Part shown: piece after piece, positions 43,463-52,357 of the stretch | Layout: each line of letters starts with the position of its first letter | Position numbering within the stretch: position 1 is the first letter of the stretch | Assembly (NCBI RefSeq): GCF_036194065.1 | Contig: NZ_CP108095.1 | Location: forward strand, 7,130,001-7,194,000 | DNA from: Streptomyces sp. NBC_00239 | GTDB lineage: Bacteria; Actinomycetota; Actinomycetes; Streptomycetales; Streptomycetaceae | DNA length: 64,000 nt | Reading direction: 5' to 3' | Position numbers and translations under genes: made by a program | Notes under the pieces: generated by a model | Told to the model about the DNA's origin: nothing | The model's input: only the letters and a program-made list of their open reading frames with translations | The model's database searches: none

Positions 43463-44284
43463 ATGAACGAAAAGGCGATCGGCGATACGGTGACGGCTGC
43501 CCGCGCCGCGTCCGAACTGGGCCTGCGACGCGGGGAGTTCCAGCTCGCCGTGCAGTTGGGCGTGGTCCGGGCCGCGGCGCGCGGGCCGGACGGAGTGCGC
43601 AGATGGCGGCGGGCCGAACTGGACCGCATCAGGTCCCTCGAAGGGTTCCCGGACTCCCTGAAGGAGCGGGTGCGCACGGTCGGCACGGTGACCGGCGCCG
43701 CGCTGCTCGGCACCAGCCCGGGCCGTTTCACCCGGCTCGCCCGCTGCGGGTACCTCACCCCGGTGTCCTACCGGATCAACCGCTACCGGGCCGTGGTCTG
43801 GGCCTATCTCGCCGAGGAAGTCCGGGAGTTCGGGCGCCGGGAGCCCCGGCTGCTCGCCGGCCCGGCACCGGCCCGGGACCGCGAGGCCCTCGCGTCCGGC
43901 GCCGACCTGCGGCCGCGCAACTGGCGCGGCAGGCACACGGGGCAACTGCTGCGTCAGTGCACGGACCGGTGGGAGCGGGCGGCGGTGACGGCCGCCGTGC
44001 TGTCGCCCGAGGTGCTGGCCGAGACGGTCCCCGACGAGGCGGAGCGCATCCTCCTCACGGCCCTCGCCCCGGCCCGGCCGTACGGGCACCCGCAGTTGCC
44101 GTCCGCGGCCGAGGTGGCCGGCCGGCTGCTGCGGGCACAGCACCCGGACGAAGTCCTCTGGTACCGGGCCGCCCTCTACCTCGCGCTGGCCGAGGCCCGC
44201 TCAGTCGAAGGAGACGGGCTGCAGGGGGCCGACATACACCCAGGCGCCGCCCACGCGCGAAAAGTGGCTGTGCTCGTGGAGTGA
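43463..44284 (+). CDS. DUF6397-like protein with helix-turn-helix-like segments
   Basis: 273 aa, ATG with GGGAGG upstream. Two excisionase/MerR-like units can be seen: TAARAASELGLRRGEFQLAVQLGVVRAA followed by RRWRRAELDRIRSL, and GTVTGAALLGTSPGRFTRLARCGYLTPVSYRINRYRAVVWAYLAEEV (split). This twofold helix-turn-helix arrangement suggests DNA binding and resembles the streptomycete DUF6397 family as I remember it. The last ~28 codons overlap the convergent YchJ gene, so the C-terminal end is either readthrough-like or unusual. Its function is unknown; the roadblock gene upstream and the DnaA box are the only hints. Confidence 0.75.
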   Translation: MNEKAIGDTVTAARAASELGLRRGEFQLAVQLGVVRAAARGPDGVRRWRRAELDRIRSLEGFPDSLKERVRTVGTVTGAALLGTSPGRFTRLARCGYLTPVSYRINRYRAVVWAYLAEEVREFGRREPRLLAGPAPARDREALASGADLRPRNWRGRHTGQLLRQCTDRWERAAVTAAVLSPEVLAETVPDEAERILLTALAPARPYGHPQLPSAAEVAGRLLRAQHPDEVLWYRAALYLALAEARSVEGDGLQGADIHPGAAHARKVAVLVE

Positions 44285-44602
44285 GCCGGCGTGCCCGCCC
44301 TCGCGGTAGTACGCCCGGAACTCCACGGCGCCTTCCGTCTCGAACATCCCGCCGTGCTCCGTGCCGAGGATGTCGAGCTTCTCCCAGTGCTGCCCGGGGT
44401 CGAGGTCGAGCCGGTCCGGTCGGGTGTCCGGGTGCCAGGAGCGCAGCAGGTAGGCCGTGTCGCGGACCGCGAAGGCGCTGAAGCGGGAGCGCATCAGCAG
44501 CTCGGCGGTGGGCGCCTGCTGGGCCCCCGAGTGGAAACGCCCACAGCAGTTCGCGTACGTGGCGGGCAGCCCACAGGGGCAGGGGGAGGGGGCGGAGCTC
44601 AT
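44201..44602 (-). CDS. YchJ-family (UPF0225) SEC-C protein
   Basis: 133 aa from the ATG at 44602. N-terminal SEC-C zinc motif CPCGLPATYANCCGRFHSG (CxC..CC-H), then the YchJ core TAELLMRSRFSAFAVRDTAYLLRSWHPDTRP and HWEKLDILGTEHG, VEFRAYYREGG, HEHSHFSRVGGAWVYV. NTF2-like fold with a metal-binding head; cellular role unknown. Its 3' end overlaps the convergent DUF6397-like gene by 84 bp, and it starts 11 bp before the tesB-type gene ends upstream of it on the same strand. Confidence 0.92.
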   Translation of the reverse strand: MSSAPSPCPCGLPATYANCCGRFHSGAQQAPTAELLMRSRFSAFAVRDTAYLLRSWHPDTRPDRLDLDPGQHWEKLDILGTEHGGMFETEGAVEFRAYYREGGHAGSLHEHSHFSRVGGAWVYVGPLQPVSFD

Positions 44603-44612
44603 GGGAGCCGGG

Positions 44613-45503
44613 TCATCCCTTCTTCGATGACGAGGGGGCGTACGGGCGGAACAGGCCCTCCTGGACCACGGAGACCAGCAGCCGTCCCTCGACGTCGTAG
44701 ATCCGGCCGCGGGCCAGGCCCCGGCCGCCGTGCGCGATGGGGGACTCCTGGTCGTACAGGAACCACTCGTCCGCACGGAAGGGCCGGTGGAACCACATGG
44801 CGTGGTCGAGCGAGGCCATGTCGAAACCGCGCACGCCCCACAGGGGTTCCACGGGGATGCGCACGGCGTCGAGGAGGGTCATGTCACTGGCGTAGGTGAG
44901 CGCGCAGGTGTGCACGAGCGGGTCGTCGCCCAGCGGGCCCACCGCGCGCATCCACACCGCGCTGCGCGGATCGGCGTCCTTCAGGTCCTCGGGCGTCCAG
45001 CGCAGCCGGTCCACGTAGCGGATGTCGAAGGGCTGGCGCCGGGCCATCCGCTCCAGAGCCTCGGGCAGCGCGCCGAGGTGCTCGCGGATCTCGTCCGCCA
45101 CCTTCGGCAGCGAGTCCGGGTGCGGGAAATCGAGGCGAGGAGGCAGCTGGTGCTCGATGCTGCCCTCCTCCGGATGGTGGAAGGAGGCGGTCAGATTGAA
45201 GATCGTGCGGCCCTGCTGGACGGCGGTGACCCGGCGGGTGGTGAAGGAGCGGCCGTCACGCACGCGCTCCACCTGGTACACGATCGGCACCCCGGGAATG
45301 CCGGGGCGCAGGAAGTACGCGTGCAGGGAATGGACCGGCCGGTCCCCCTCGGTGGTGCGGCCGGCGGCCACCAGGGCCTGCCCGGCCACCTGCCCGCCGA
45401 AGACGCGCTGCAGCGACTCCTGCGGGCTCAGGCCACGGAAGATGTTGACTTCGATCTGTTCGAGATCGAGCAGATCGACCAGTCTCTCGGCCGGGTTCGT
45501 CAT
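44613..45503 (-). CDS. tesB: Acyl-CoA thioesterase II
   Basis: 296 aa, ATG at 45503 with GGAGGA upstream. Double hot-dog fold with the TesB marks: IEVNIFRGLSPQESLQRVFGGQVAGQAL, VHSLHAYFLRPG, DGRSFTTRRVTAVQ, FHHPEEG, and second-half LTYASDMTLLDAV (the catalytic Asp region) with SLDHAMWFHRPFRADEWFLYDQESP. It hydrolyses fatty acyl-CoA to free acid and CoA. It follows the DUF3516 helicase gene by 16 bp and probably shares its transcript. Confidence 0.95.
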   Translation of the reverse strand: MTNPAERLVDLLDLEQIEVNIFRGLSPQESLQRVFGGQVAGQALVAAGRTTEGDRPVHSLHAYFLRPGIPGVPIVYQVERVRDGRSFTTRRVTAVQQGRTIFNLTASFHHPEEGSIEHQLPPRLDFPHPDSLPKVADEIREHLGALPEALERMARRQPFDIRYVDRLRWTPEDLKDADPRSAVWMRAVGPLGDDPLVHTCALTYASDMTLLDAVRIPVEPLWGVRGFDMASLDHAMWFHRPFRADEWFLYDQESPIAHGGRGLARGRIYDVEGRLLVSVVQEGLFRPYAPSSSKKG

Positions 45504-45519
45504 GCCACGTCCTCCAGTT

Positions 45520-48033
45520 TCACAGCTGACCGACCAAGGTGACCCGGAGCACTGCCCGGCCCTCCTCGTCGGAGGCGGCGAGATCGACCTCGGCGCTGAT
45601 GCCCCAGTCATGGTCGCTGTTCGGGTCGGCGAAAGTCTGCCGAACGCGCCACAGGCCGTGCGCCGGGTCCTCCTCGATCGCGAGCAGCTTGGGGCCGCGG
45701 GCGTCCGGGCCGGTGCCGAGGTCGTCGTACTCGTCCCAGTAGGCGTCCATCGCGTCGCCCCAGCGGTCCGCGTCCCAGCCGGCCTCGCCGTCCAGGGCGC
45801 CGAGCTCGTCGATGTTGTCCAGGGCGGCCAGCTCCACCCGGCGGAACATGGCGTTGCGCACCAGCACCCGGAAGGCACGGGCGTTCGCCGTCACCGGCTT
45901 GACCTGCTCGGCCTTCTCCTGCGCCTGCTCGGCGGTCTCCACCTCCGGGTTGGCCAGCTGCTCCCACTCGTCGAGGAGGCTGGAGTCGACCTGGCGGACC
46001 AGTTCGCCGAGCCACTCGATCAGGTCCTGGAGGTCCTCGGACTTGAGGTCGTCGGGGATGGTGTGGTCGAGCGCCTTGAACGCGCTCGCCAGGTAGCGCA
46101 GCACGATGCCCTCGGTGCGGGCCAGCTCGTAGAAGGAGGTGAATTCGGTGAAGGTCATCGCGCGTTCGTACATGTCGCGGATGATCGACTTCGGGGAGAC
46201 GGGGTGGTCGCGCACCCACGGGTGGCTCTTGGCGTAGACGTCGTAGGCGTGGAGCAGCAGCTCTTCGAGCGGCTTGGGATAGGTGACGTCCTGGAGACGC
46301 TCCATCCGCTCCTCGTACTCGATGCCGTCGGCCTTCATCTGGCCGACCTGGATGCCCCGTTCCTTGTTCTGCTGGGCGGCCAGGATCTGGCGCGGGTCGT
46401 CCAGCGTGGACTCCACCACGGACACCATGTCCAGCGCGTAGGAGGGGGACTCCGGGTCCAGCAGGTCGAAGGAGGCCAGCGCGAAGGTGGACAGCGGCTG
46501 GTTGAGCGCGAAGTCCTGCTGGAGGTCGACGGTGAGCCGGATCGTGCGGCCCTCGGCATCCGGGGTGTCGAGCTTCTCGACCACACCGCCGTCCAGCAGC
46601 GAGCGGTAGATCGCGATGGCCCGGCGGATGTGCCGCAGCTGTGCCTTGCGGGGCTCGTGGTTGTCCTCGAGGAGGTGGCGCATCGCCTTGAAGGCATCGC
46701 CCGGCCGGGCGATGACCGACAGCAGCATGATGTTGGTGACCTTGAAGCGCGAGGTCAGCGGCTCCGGGTCGGCGGCGATGAGCTTCTCGAAGGTGGTGTC
46801 CGACCACGCGACGAAGCCCTCCGGGGCCTTCTTGCGCACCACCTTGCGGCGCTTCTTCGGGTCGTCGCCCGCCTTCGCGAGGGCCTTCTCGTTCTCGATG
46901 ACGTGCTCGGGCGCCTGCGCCACCACGTAGCCCGCCGTGTCGAAGCCGGCCCGGCCGGCGCGGCCGGCGATCTGGTGGAACTCGCGGGCGCGCAGCGTGC
47001 GGACCCGGTTGCCGTCGTACTTGGTGAGCGCGGTGAACAGCACCGTGCGGATCGGGACGTTGACACCGACGCCGAGGGTGTCCGTACCGCAGATGACCTT
47101 CAGCAGGCCGGCCTGGGCGAGCTTCTCCACCAGGCGCCGGTACTTGGGCAGCATGCCGGCGTGGTGCACGCCGATGCCGTGCCGGACGTAGCGGGAGAGG
47201 TTCTGGCCGAACTTGGTGGTGAAGCGGAAGTTGCCGATCAGGTCCTGGATCTTGTCCTTCTCCTCGCGGGTGCACATGTTGATGCTCATGAGCGACTGCG
47301 CCCGCTCGACCGCCTGGGCCTGGGTGAAGTGCACGATGTAGACCGGCGCCTGCCGGGTCTCCAGCAGCTCGGTGATCGTGTCGGTGATCGGCGTGGTGAC
47401 GTACTCGTAGGACAGCGGGACGGGCCGGGTCGCGGAACGGACCACCGAGGTGGGCCGGCCGGTGCGCCGGGTCAGGTCCTCCTCGAACCGCTTCATGTCG
47501 CCGAGGGTCGCCGACATCAGGACGAACTGCGCCTGCGGCAGCTCCAGGAGAGGGATCTGCCACGCCCAGCCGCGGTCCGGCTCGGCATAGAAGTGGAACT
47601 CGTCCATGACGACCTGGCCGATGTCGGCGTGCTTGCCGTCCCGCAGCGCGATCGAGGCGAGCACCTCGGCCGTGCAGCAGATGACCGGCGCGTCCGCGTT
47701 GACCGAGGCGTCGCCCGTGAGCATGCCCACGTTCTCGGTGCCGAAGAGCTTGCACAGGTCGAAGAACTTCTCCGAGACCAGTGCCTTGATCGGCGCGGTG
47801 TAGAAGGTGACCTTGTCCTGGGCCAGCGCGGTGAAGTGGGCACCCGCCGCCACGAGGCTCTTTCCGGAGCCGGTGGGGGTGGAAAGGATCACGTTCGCAC
47901 CCGAGACCACCTCGATCAGCGCCTCTTCCTGCGCCGGGTACAAGGCGATGCCCTGTCCCTCCGCCCACGAGGAGAAGGCCTCGAAGAGGGCGTCGGGGTC
48001 GGCGTTCGGCGGCAGCTGATCAATGAGGGTCAC
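45520..48033 (-). CDS. Ski2-like DEAD/DEAH helicase with DUF3516
   Basis: 837 aa from the GTG at 48033 (VTLIDQLPPNADPDALFEAFSSW). Helicase motifs: YPAQEEAL (Q), STPTGSGKSLVA (Walker A, ~residue 55), TAPIKALVSEKF (Ia), MDEFHFY (motif II, DEFH), MSATLGDM (III), YIVHFTQAQAV (IV), GVHHAGMLPKYRR, VICGTDTLGVGVNVP (V) and EFHQIAGRAGRAGFDT (VI). A C-terminal DUF3516 region (~residues 400-837) includes KKRRKVVRKKAPEGFVAW. The likely role is RNA or DNA unwinding in the cytoplasm; the DUF3516 group has no settled function. tesB follows at once. Confidence 0.95.
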   Translation of the reverse strand: MTLIDQLPPNADPDALFEAFSSWAEGQGIALYPAQEEALIEVVSGANVILSTPTGSGKSLVAAGAHFTALAQDKVTFYTAPIKALVSEKFFDLCKLFGTENVGMLTGDASVNADAPVICCTAEVLASIALRDGKHADIGQVVMDEFHFYAEPDRGWAWQIPLLELPQAQFVLMSATLGDMKRFEEDLTRRTGRPTSVVRSATRPVPLSYEYVTTPITDTITELLETRQAPVYIVHFTQAQAVERAQSLMSINMCTREEKDKIQDLIGNFRFTTKFGQNLSRYVRHGIGVHHAGMLPKYRRLVEKLAQAGLLKVICGTDTLGVGVNVPIRTVLFTALTKYDGNRVRTLRAREFHQIAGRAGRAGFDTAGYVVAQAPEHVIENEKALAKAGDDPKKRRKVVRKKAPEGFVAWSDTTFEKLIAADPEPLTSRFKVTNIMLLSVIARPGDAFKAMRHLLEDNHEPRKAQLRHIRRAIAIYRSLLDGGVVEKLDTPDAEGRTIRLTVDLQQDFALNQPLSTFALASFDLLDPESPSYALDMVSVVESTLDDPRQILAAQQNKERGIQVGQMKADGIEYEERMERLQDVTYPKPLEELLLHAYDVYAKSHPWVRDHPVSPKSIIRDMYERAMTFTEFTSFYELARTEGIVLRYLASAFKALDHTIPDDLKSEDLQDLIEWLGELVRQVDSSLLDEWEQLANPEVETAEQAQEKAEQVKPVTANARAFRVLVRNAMFRRVELAALDNIDELGALDGEAGWDADRWGDAMDAYWDEYDDLGTGPDARGPKLLAIEEDPAHGLWRVRQTFADPNSDHDWGISAEVDLAASDEEGRAVLRVTLVGQL

Positions 48034-48176
48034 GACCCCATCTTGCCTGGCTTCACCCCCTAAGGGGGAACCGGAGGACGCAATGAAGATCATCGCAGGT
48101 ACGCTGTCCCGTCGACCGGGCCCGACCGACACCGTCAACAGGGCCCGAACACCACAGACCTGGGGCGGGTACGACC

Positions 48177-48971
48177 ATGATGGGACCGGCACACTCCCTG
48201 TCCGGCGCGGCGGCCTGGCTGGGGGTGGGGGCGGCGGTCGCGGCCGCCGGGCATCCGATGCCCTGGCCGGTCCTCGTCGTCGGCGCCCTGATCTGTGCCG
48301 GCGCCGCCCTCGCGCCCGACCTCGACCACAAGTCGGCGACCATCTCGCGCGCATTCGGTCCCCTCTCCCGTGGCCTGTGCGAAGTGGTCGACAAGATCTC
48401 GTACGCCGTATACAAGGCGACCCGCACCACCCGCGACCCGCGTCGATCCGGCGGCCACCGGACCCTCACCCACACCTGGGTCTGGGCCGTCCTGATCGGG
48501 GCCGGAGCCTCCGCCATCGCCGTCACCACCGGCCGCTGGGGCGTGCTCGCCCTCCTCTTCGTCCACCTGGTGCTGGCCGTCGAAGGCCTGCTGTGGCGGG
48601 CCGCGCGGATGTCGAGCGACGTGCTGGTCTGGCTGCTGGGCGCCACCAGCGCCTGGATCCTCGCCGGCGTGCTCGACCAGCCGCACAACGGATCCGACTG
48701 GCTGTTCACCGGACCGGGCCAGGAGTACCTGTGGCTGGGCCTGCCCATCGTGCTGGGCGCGCTCGTCCACGACATCGGGGACGCGCTGACCGTGTCCGGC
48801 TGCCCGGTGCTGTGGCCCATCCCCATCGCCGGCAAGCGCTGGTACCCGCTCGGGCCGCCCAAGGGCATGCGGTTCCGCGCCGGCAGCTGGGTCGAGCTGA
48901 AGGTGCTCATGCCGGTCTTCATGCTGCTCGGCGGCGTGGGCGGCGCCTCGGCCCTCGGATTCCTCTCCTAG
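48177..48971 (+). CDS. YdjM-type membrane-bound metal-dependent hydrolase
   Basis: 264 aa. Features of the YdjM/DUF457 family: N-terminal MMGPAHSLSGAAAWLGVG (HxxSG), then ALAPDLDHKSATISRAFGPLSR with the metal-binding D-x-DH, GGHRTLTHTWV with the HRxxTH motif, and VHDIGDALTVSGCPVLWPIP (HxxxDxxTxxG..WP). Five or six membrane helices. These proteins are expected to hydrolyse a lipid-like substrate at the membrane; E. coli YdjM is LexA-controlled. Divergent from the DUF3516 helicase across 143 bp. Confidence 0.92.
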   Translation: MMGPAHSLSGAAAWLGVGAAVAAAGHPMPWPVLVVGALICAGAALAPDLDHKSATISRAFGPLSRGLCEVVDKISYAVYKATRTTRDPRRSGGHRTLTHTWVWAVLIGAGASAIAVTTGRWGVLALLFVHLVLAVEGLLWRAARMSSDVLVWLLGATSAWILAGVLDQPHNGSDWLFTGPGQEYLWLGLPIVLGALVHDIGDALTVSGCPVLWPIPIAGKRWYPLGPPKGMRFRAGSWVELKVLMPVFMLLGGVGGASALGFLS

Positions 48972-49142
48972 CCGCCCCGCCGCCCACCCCGTCACCCCGA
49001 GCAAGCCCGGAAGATACCCGCGCGTCGCCCTTCGACAGGCGGACCGGCTCAGGCACCCGCCGTTCCCGAAGCAGGGGTGGCCAGGGGGCCCACGTCCGTT
49101 CATGATGTGAGCCGACGAGCCGTCAGGTCCGTCGGCTCGCAC

Positions 49143-50390
49143 ATGACTGGGGGCATGGGCATGGGCATGGGGAACGGTGTGGGCAGGCGCACGGGCAGAA
49201 GCGCCGGGAAGAGCAGAGCGAAGAGCGGGAGCAGGGCCGGGGCGGTGGCGGCCGGTACGGTGCTCGCCTCGCTCGCGCTGGCACTGCCGGCGGTCGCGGC
49301 CCCGGCAGAAGCCGCGGGGCCGCAGGCGGCGGGCTCGGCGCGCTGCCGGCCGGCCATCAGGGTCCTGCACGCGCTGCCGGGCGCCGAACCCGCCGAACCG
49401 AGCCCCTGGATCGAGGACACCCAGGTCAACGGCATCGGCCCGGTGGGCCTCGCGGTCGGCGTGTCCCACGGCCGGCCCGCCTACTGGCTCGGCACCGGCG
49501 TGCACGCGGTGCCGCTGCCCGCCGGATTCACCTCCGGTCGCGTCGCGGCCGTCAACCGGTTCGGGCTGATGGTCGGCACGCTGTTCTCGCCCGCCGGGCC
49601 GCGCGCCTTCAGCTACCGGCCGTGGGCGCGTGCGGTGACCCTGCTGCCGGGCGGCCAGTACGCGACCGCCGTCAACGACCGCGGCCGGATCGTCGGCTAC
49701 CGCTTCGAGGGCGCCGACACCGTCGGCGTCGAATGGTCGGGCGCCGCCGTCCGGCGCGAGCTGGCCGAGCCCGCCGGGTTCGACCTGCGGGACGTCACCG
49801 GCATCAACAACGCCGGGCAGATCGTCGGCTACGGCTGGGGCACCTCGGCGGACCCGGACGACACGTGGGGGACCGCACCCGGGGTCGTGTGGAGCGCCGA
49901 CCCGGCTGCGCCGCCCGGACTGACCGAGCCGGCCGGCAACGCGTACGAGATCTCGCAGCCGCAGGCCATCGACGAGTCGGGCCGCCTCGTCGGGGTGATC
50001 ACGGGCAGCCGCGACCTGCGCGACACCCTGGCGACGTGGGACGCCCCGTACGACACCTGGTCCGGCCCGGCGCCACTGGCCGGCCGGACCAGCGGCAGCT
50101 TCGAGGACATCAGCCCGACCGGCAACGTGACGGTGGGCACGGCCTTCGACTCGCCGTACGACTGGCCGCCGGATCCCATGCCGCCGGTCCAGGCCCAGTA
50201 CTGGCCCGGCAGCGGTCCCGTGCTCGCGCTGCCCCGGCTCGCCCCCGGCGGGTTCTCGGCGGCCTTCACGGTGACCGCCCGGGACCAGGTCGGCGGCGTC
50301 GCCCTGGACGCGTCCGGCATCGAACGCCCCGTCATCTGGACCTGTGCCTCGCGGCAGGCCTACCTGCCCGACGTACCGCCCGCACCGTAG
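49143..50390 (+). CDS. Secreted HAF-repeat protein
   Basis: 415 aa from the ATG at 49143; ATGs at 49155, 49161 and 49167 are alternatives because the start reads MTGGMGMGMGNG. A twin-basic start (RRTGRSAGKSRAKSGSR) and hydrophobic core AAGTVLASLALALPAVAAPA indicate export. The rest carries HAF-type beta repeats, each with an IxxxGxIVGY-like centre: INGIGPVGLAVG-like, VNDRGRIVGY, INNAGQIVGYGW, IDESGRLVGVI, and FEDISPTGNVTVGTA. Such repeats form propeller-like extracellular proteins of unknown role. A strong pair of hairpins follows. Confidence 0.8.
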   Translation: MTGGMGMGMGNGVGRRTGRSAGKSRAKSGSRAGAVAAGTVLASLALALPAVAAPAEAAGPQAAGSARCRPAIRVLHALPGAEPAEPSPWIEDTQVNGIGPVGLAVGVSHGRPAYWLGTGVHAVPLPAGFTSGRVAAVNRFGLMVGTLFSPAGPRAFSYRPWARAVTLLPGGQYATAVNDRGRIVGYRFEGADTVGVEWSGAAVRRELAEPAGFDLRDVTGINNAGQIVGYGWGTSADPDDTWGTAPGVVWSADPAAPPGLTEPAGNAYEISQPQAIDESGRLVGVITGSRDLRDTLATWDAPYDTWSGPAPLAGRTSGSFEDISPTGNVTVGTAFDSPYDWPPDPMPPVQAQYWPGSGPVLALPRLAPGGFSAAFTVTARDQVGGVALDASGIERPVIWTCASRQAYLPDVPPAP

Positions 50391-50393
50391 TTT

Positions 50394-50425
50394 CCGCAGC
50401 ACCGCAGCACCGCAGCACCGCAGCG
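50394..50425. repeat. 8-bp tandem repeat after the HAF gene
   Basis: CCGCAGCA is repeated three times, with a fourth copy differing by one base, immediately after the stop codon. Slippage repeat in non-coding DNA. Confidence 0.8.
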
Positions 50426-50475
50426 CGCCGCAGCTCCGCACTTCTGCGGTCCCGGGTTCCGGCGCGGCTCGGCAT

Positions 50476-50546
50476 GGCTGCCCGCCCGGGCGGGCAGCCT
50501 TCGCGCGCACCCGGGGGCCCGGCCTTTCCTCACAAGGCCGGGCCCC
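50476..50546. terminator. Perfect 24-bp palindrome and 13-bp stem hairpin between convergent genes
   Basis: Bases 50476-50499 form a perfect 24-bp palindrome. It is followed by a hairpin with a perfect 13-bp stem (50514-50526 with 50534-50546) and 7-nt loop. Together they fill the gap between the convergent HAF gene and ABC exporter gene and probably stop transcription from both sides. Confidence 0.8.
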
Positions 50547-50575
50547 GGGCCGCAGCGGGGACGCTCACACGGCGA

Positions 50576-52357
50576 TCAGCCGTGCCACGAGCGCCAGAGC
50601 GCCGCGTACGCGCCGTCCGCCGCCACCAGTTCGTCGTGGCTGCCCAGTTCGCTGATCCGGCCTCCCTCGACCACCGCGATCACATCCGCGTCGTGCGCCG
50701 TGTGCAGCCGGTGCGCGATCGCGATGACCGTACGGCCGTCCAGCACCCGCGCCAGCGACCGTTCCAGATGGCGGGCCGCCCTCGGGTCGAGCAGCGAGGT
50801 CGCCTCGTCCAGCACCAGCGTGTGCGGGTCCGCCAGCACCAGCCGCGCCAGCGCGATCTGCTGGGCCTGAGCCGGAGTCAGCGACGCGCCGCCGGAACCG
50901 ACTTCCGTGTCGAGTCCGTCCGCCAGCGCCCGCGCCCAGCCGTCCGCGTCGACCGCGCACAGCGCCGCCCACAGCTCCGCGTCCGCGGCGCCCTCGCGAG
51001 CCAGCCGCAGGTTGTCCCGCAACGAGCCGACGAACACGTGGTGCTCCTGGTTCACCAGCGCCACGTGCGTACGCACCCGCTCGGCCGGCATCCGCGACAG
51101 CTCCGCGCCGCCGAGCGTGACCTCGCCGGACCGGGGCGCGTAAATGCCCGCGAGCAGCCGCCCCAGCGTGGACTTGCCGGCGCCCGAAGGGCCGACGAGC
51201 GCCATCCGGGTGCCCGGCGGCACCCCCAGCGACACCTGGTGCAGGACGTCCACGCCCTCCCGGTAGCCGAAGCGCACCTCGTCGGCCCGTACGTCCCGGC
51301 CGTCCGGCGCGACCTGCGCGTCACCGGCGTCCGGTTCGATCTCCCGGACCCCCACCAGCCGCGCGATCGACACCTGGGCGACCTGCAACTCGTCGTACCA
51401 GCGCAGGATCAGCCCGATCGGGTCGACCATCATCTGCGCCAGCAGCGCGCCCGTGGTCAGCCGGCCGACCGTCATCCAGCCCTGCATCACACAGAAGCCG
51501 CCGATCATCAGGACGGAGCCCAGGATCGTCACGTAGGTGATGTTGATGACCGGGAACAGCACCGACCGGAGGAAGAGCGTGTAGCGCTCCCACTGGGTCC
51601 ACTCCCGGATCCGCTGCTCCGACAGCCGGATCCGGCGGTCGCCCAGCCGGTGCGCCTCGACCGTGCGGCCCGCGTCCACCGTCTCCGTCAGCACCGCCGA
51701 GACCGCCGCGTACCCGGCCGCCTCCGACCGGTACGCGGCAGGAGCCCGCCGGAAATACCAGCGACAACCGAACACCAGTACCGGCAGTGCCACCAGTGCG
51801 GCCAGCGCCAGCGGCGGCGCGGTGACCGCGAGCGCACCGAAGAGCAGTCCCGCCCACACCACGCCGATGGCCAGCTGCGGCACGGCCTCCCGCATCGCGT
51901 TCGCCAACCGGTCGATGTCCGTGGTGATCCGCGACAGCAGGTCACCCGTACCGGCCCGCTCCAGCACCCCCGGCGGCAGCCCGACCGACCGCACCAGGAA
52001 GTCCTCGCGGAGGTCGGCGAGCATCTCCTCGCCGAGCATCGCCCCGCGCAGCCGCATCATCCGCACGAAGACGGCCTGCACGGCGAGCGCGATCCCGAAC
52101 ACGAGGGCGACCTGCCCCAGATGCAGGTCGCGGGCGCCCGAGGCGAGGTCGTCGACGACCCGGCCCAGCAGGTACGGGCCCGCCATCGAGGCGACCACCG
52201 CGACCGCGTTGCACGCGACGAGCAGCACGAAGGCCCGGCGGTGCCGCCGCAACAGCCCGCTCACGTACGCCCGTACCGTCGCCGGTGTGCCCACCGGCAG
52301 CGTCGCGGCCGTCTCCGGGGCCGCCGGGTCGTACTCCGGTGGCGCCACGCCGATCAT
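50576..52357 (-). CDS. ABC exporter half-transporter with degenerate signature motif
   Basis: 593 aa; ATG at 52357 overlaps the stop of the upstream partner gene (ATGA). An N-terminal six-helix ABC transmembrane domain (~35-330) precedes the nucleotide-binding domain. Walker A is normal (GPSGAGKSTLGR, ~389), as are Walker B (LVLDEATSLLD) and the H-loop (IAIAHRLHT, ~547). The signature LSGGQ is replaced by SLTPAQAQQIALARL (~492). The partner at 52354-54303 has the opposite defects, so the pair should form one working and one degenerate ATP site. Substrate unknown. Confidence 0.93.
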   Translation of the reverse strand: MIGVAPPEYDPAAPETAATLPVGTPATVRAYVSGLLRRHRRAFVLLVACNAVAVVASMAGPYLLGRVVDDLASGARDLHLGQVALVFGIALAVQAVFVRMMRLRGAMLGEEMLADLREDFLVRSVGLPPGVLERAGTGDLLSRITTDIDRLANAMREAVPQLAIGVVWAGLLFGALAVTAPPLALAALVALPVLVFGCRWYFRRAPAAYRSEAAGYAAVSAVLTETVDAGRTVEAHRLGDRRIRLSEQRIREWTQWERYTLFLRSVLFPVINITYVTILGSVLMIGGFCVMQGWMTVGRLTTGALLAQMMVDPIGLILRWYDELQVAQVSIARLVGVREIEPDAGDAQVAPDGRDVRADEVRFGYREGVDVLHQVSLGVPPGTRMALVGPSGAGKSTLGRLLAGIYAPRSGEVTLGGAELSRMPAERVRTHVALVNQEHHVFVGSLRDNLRLAREGAADAELWAALCAVDADGWARALADGLDTEVGSGGASLTPAQAQQIALARLVLADPHTLVLDEATSLLDPRAARHLERSLARVLDGRTVIAIAHRLHTAHDADVIAVVEGGRISELGSHDELVAADGAYAALWRSWHG

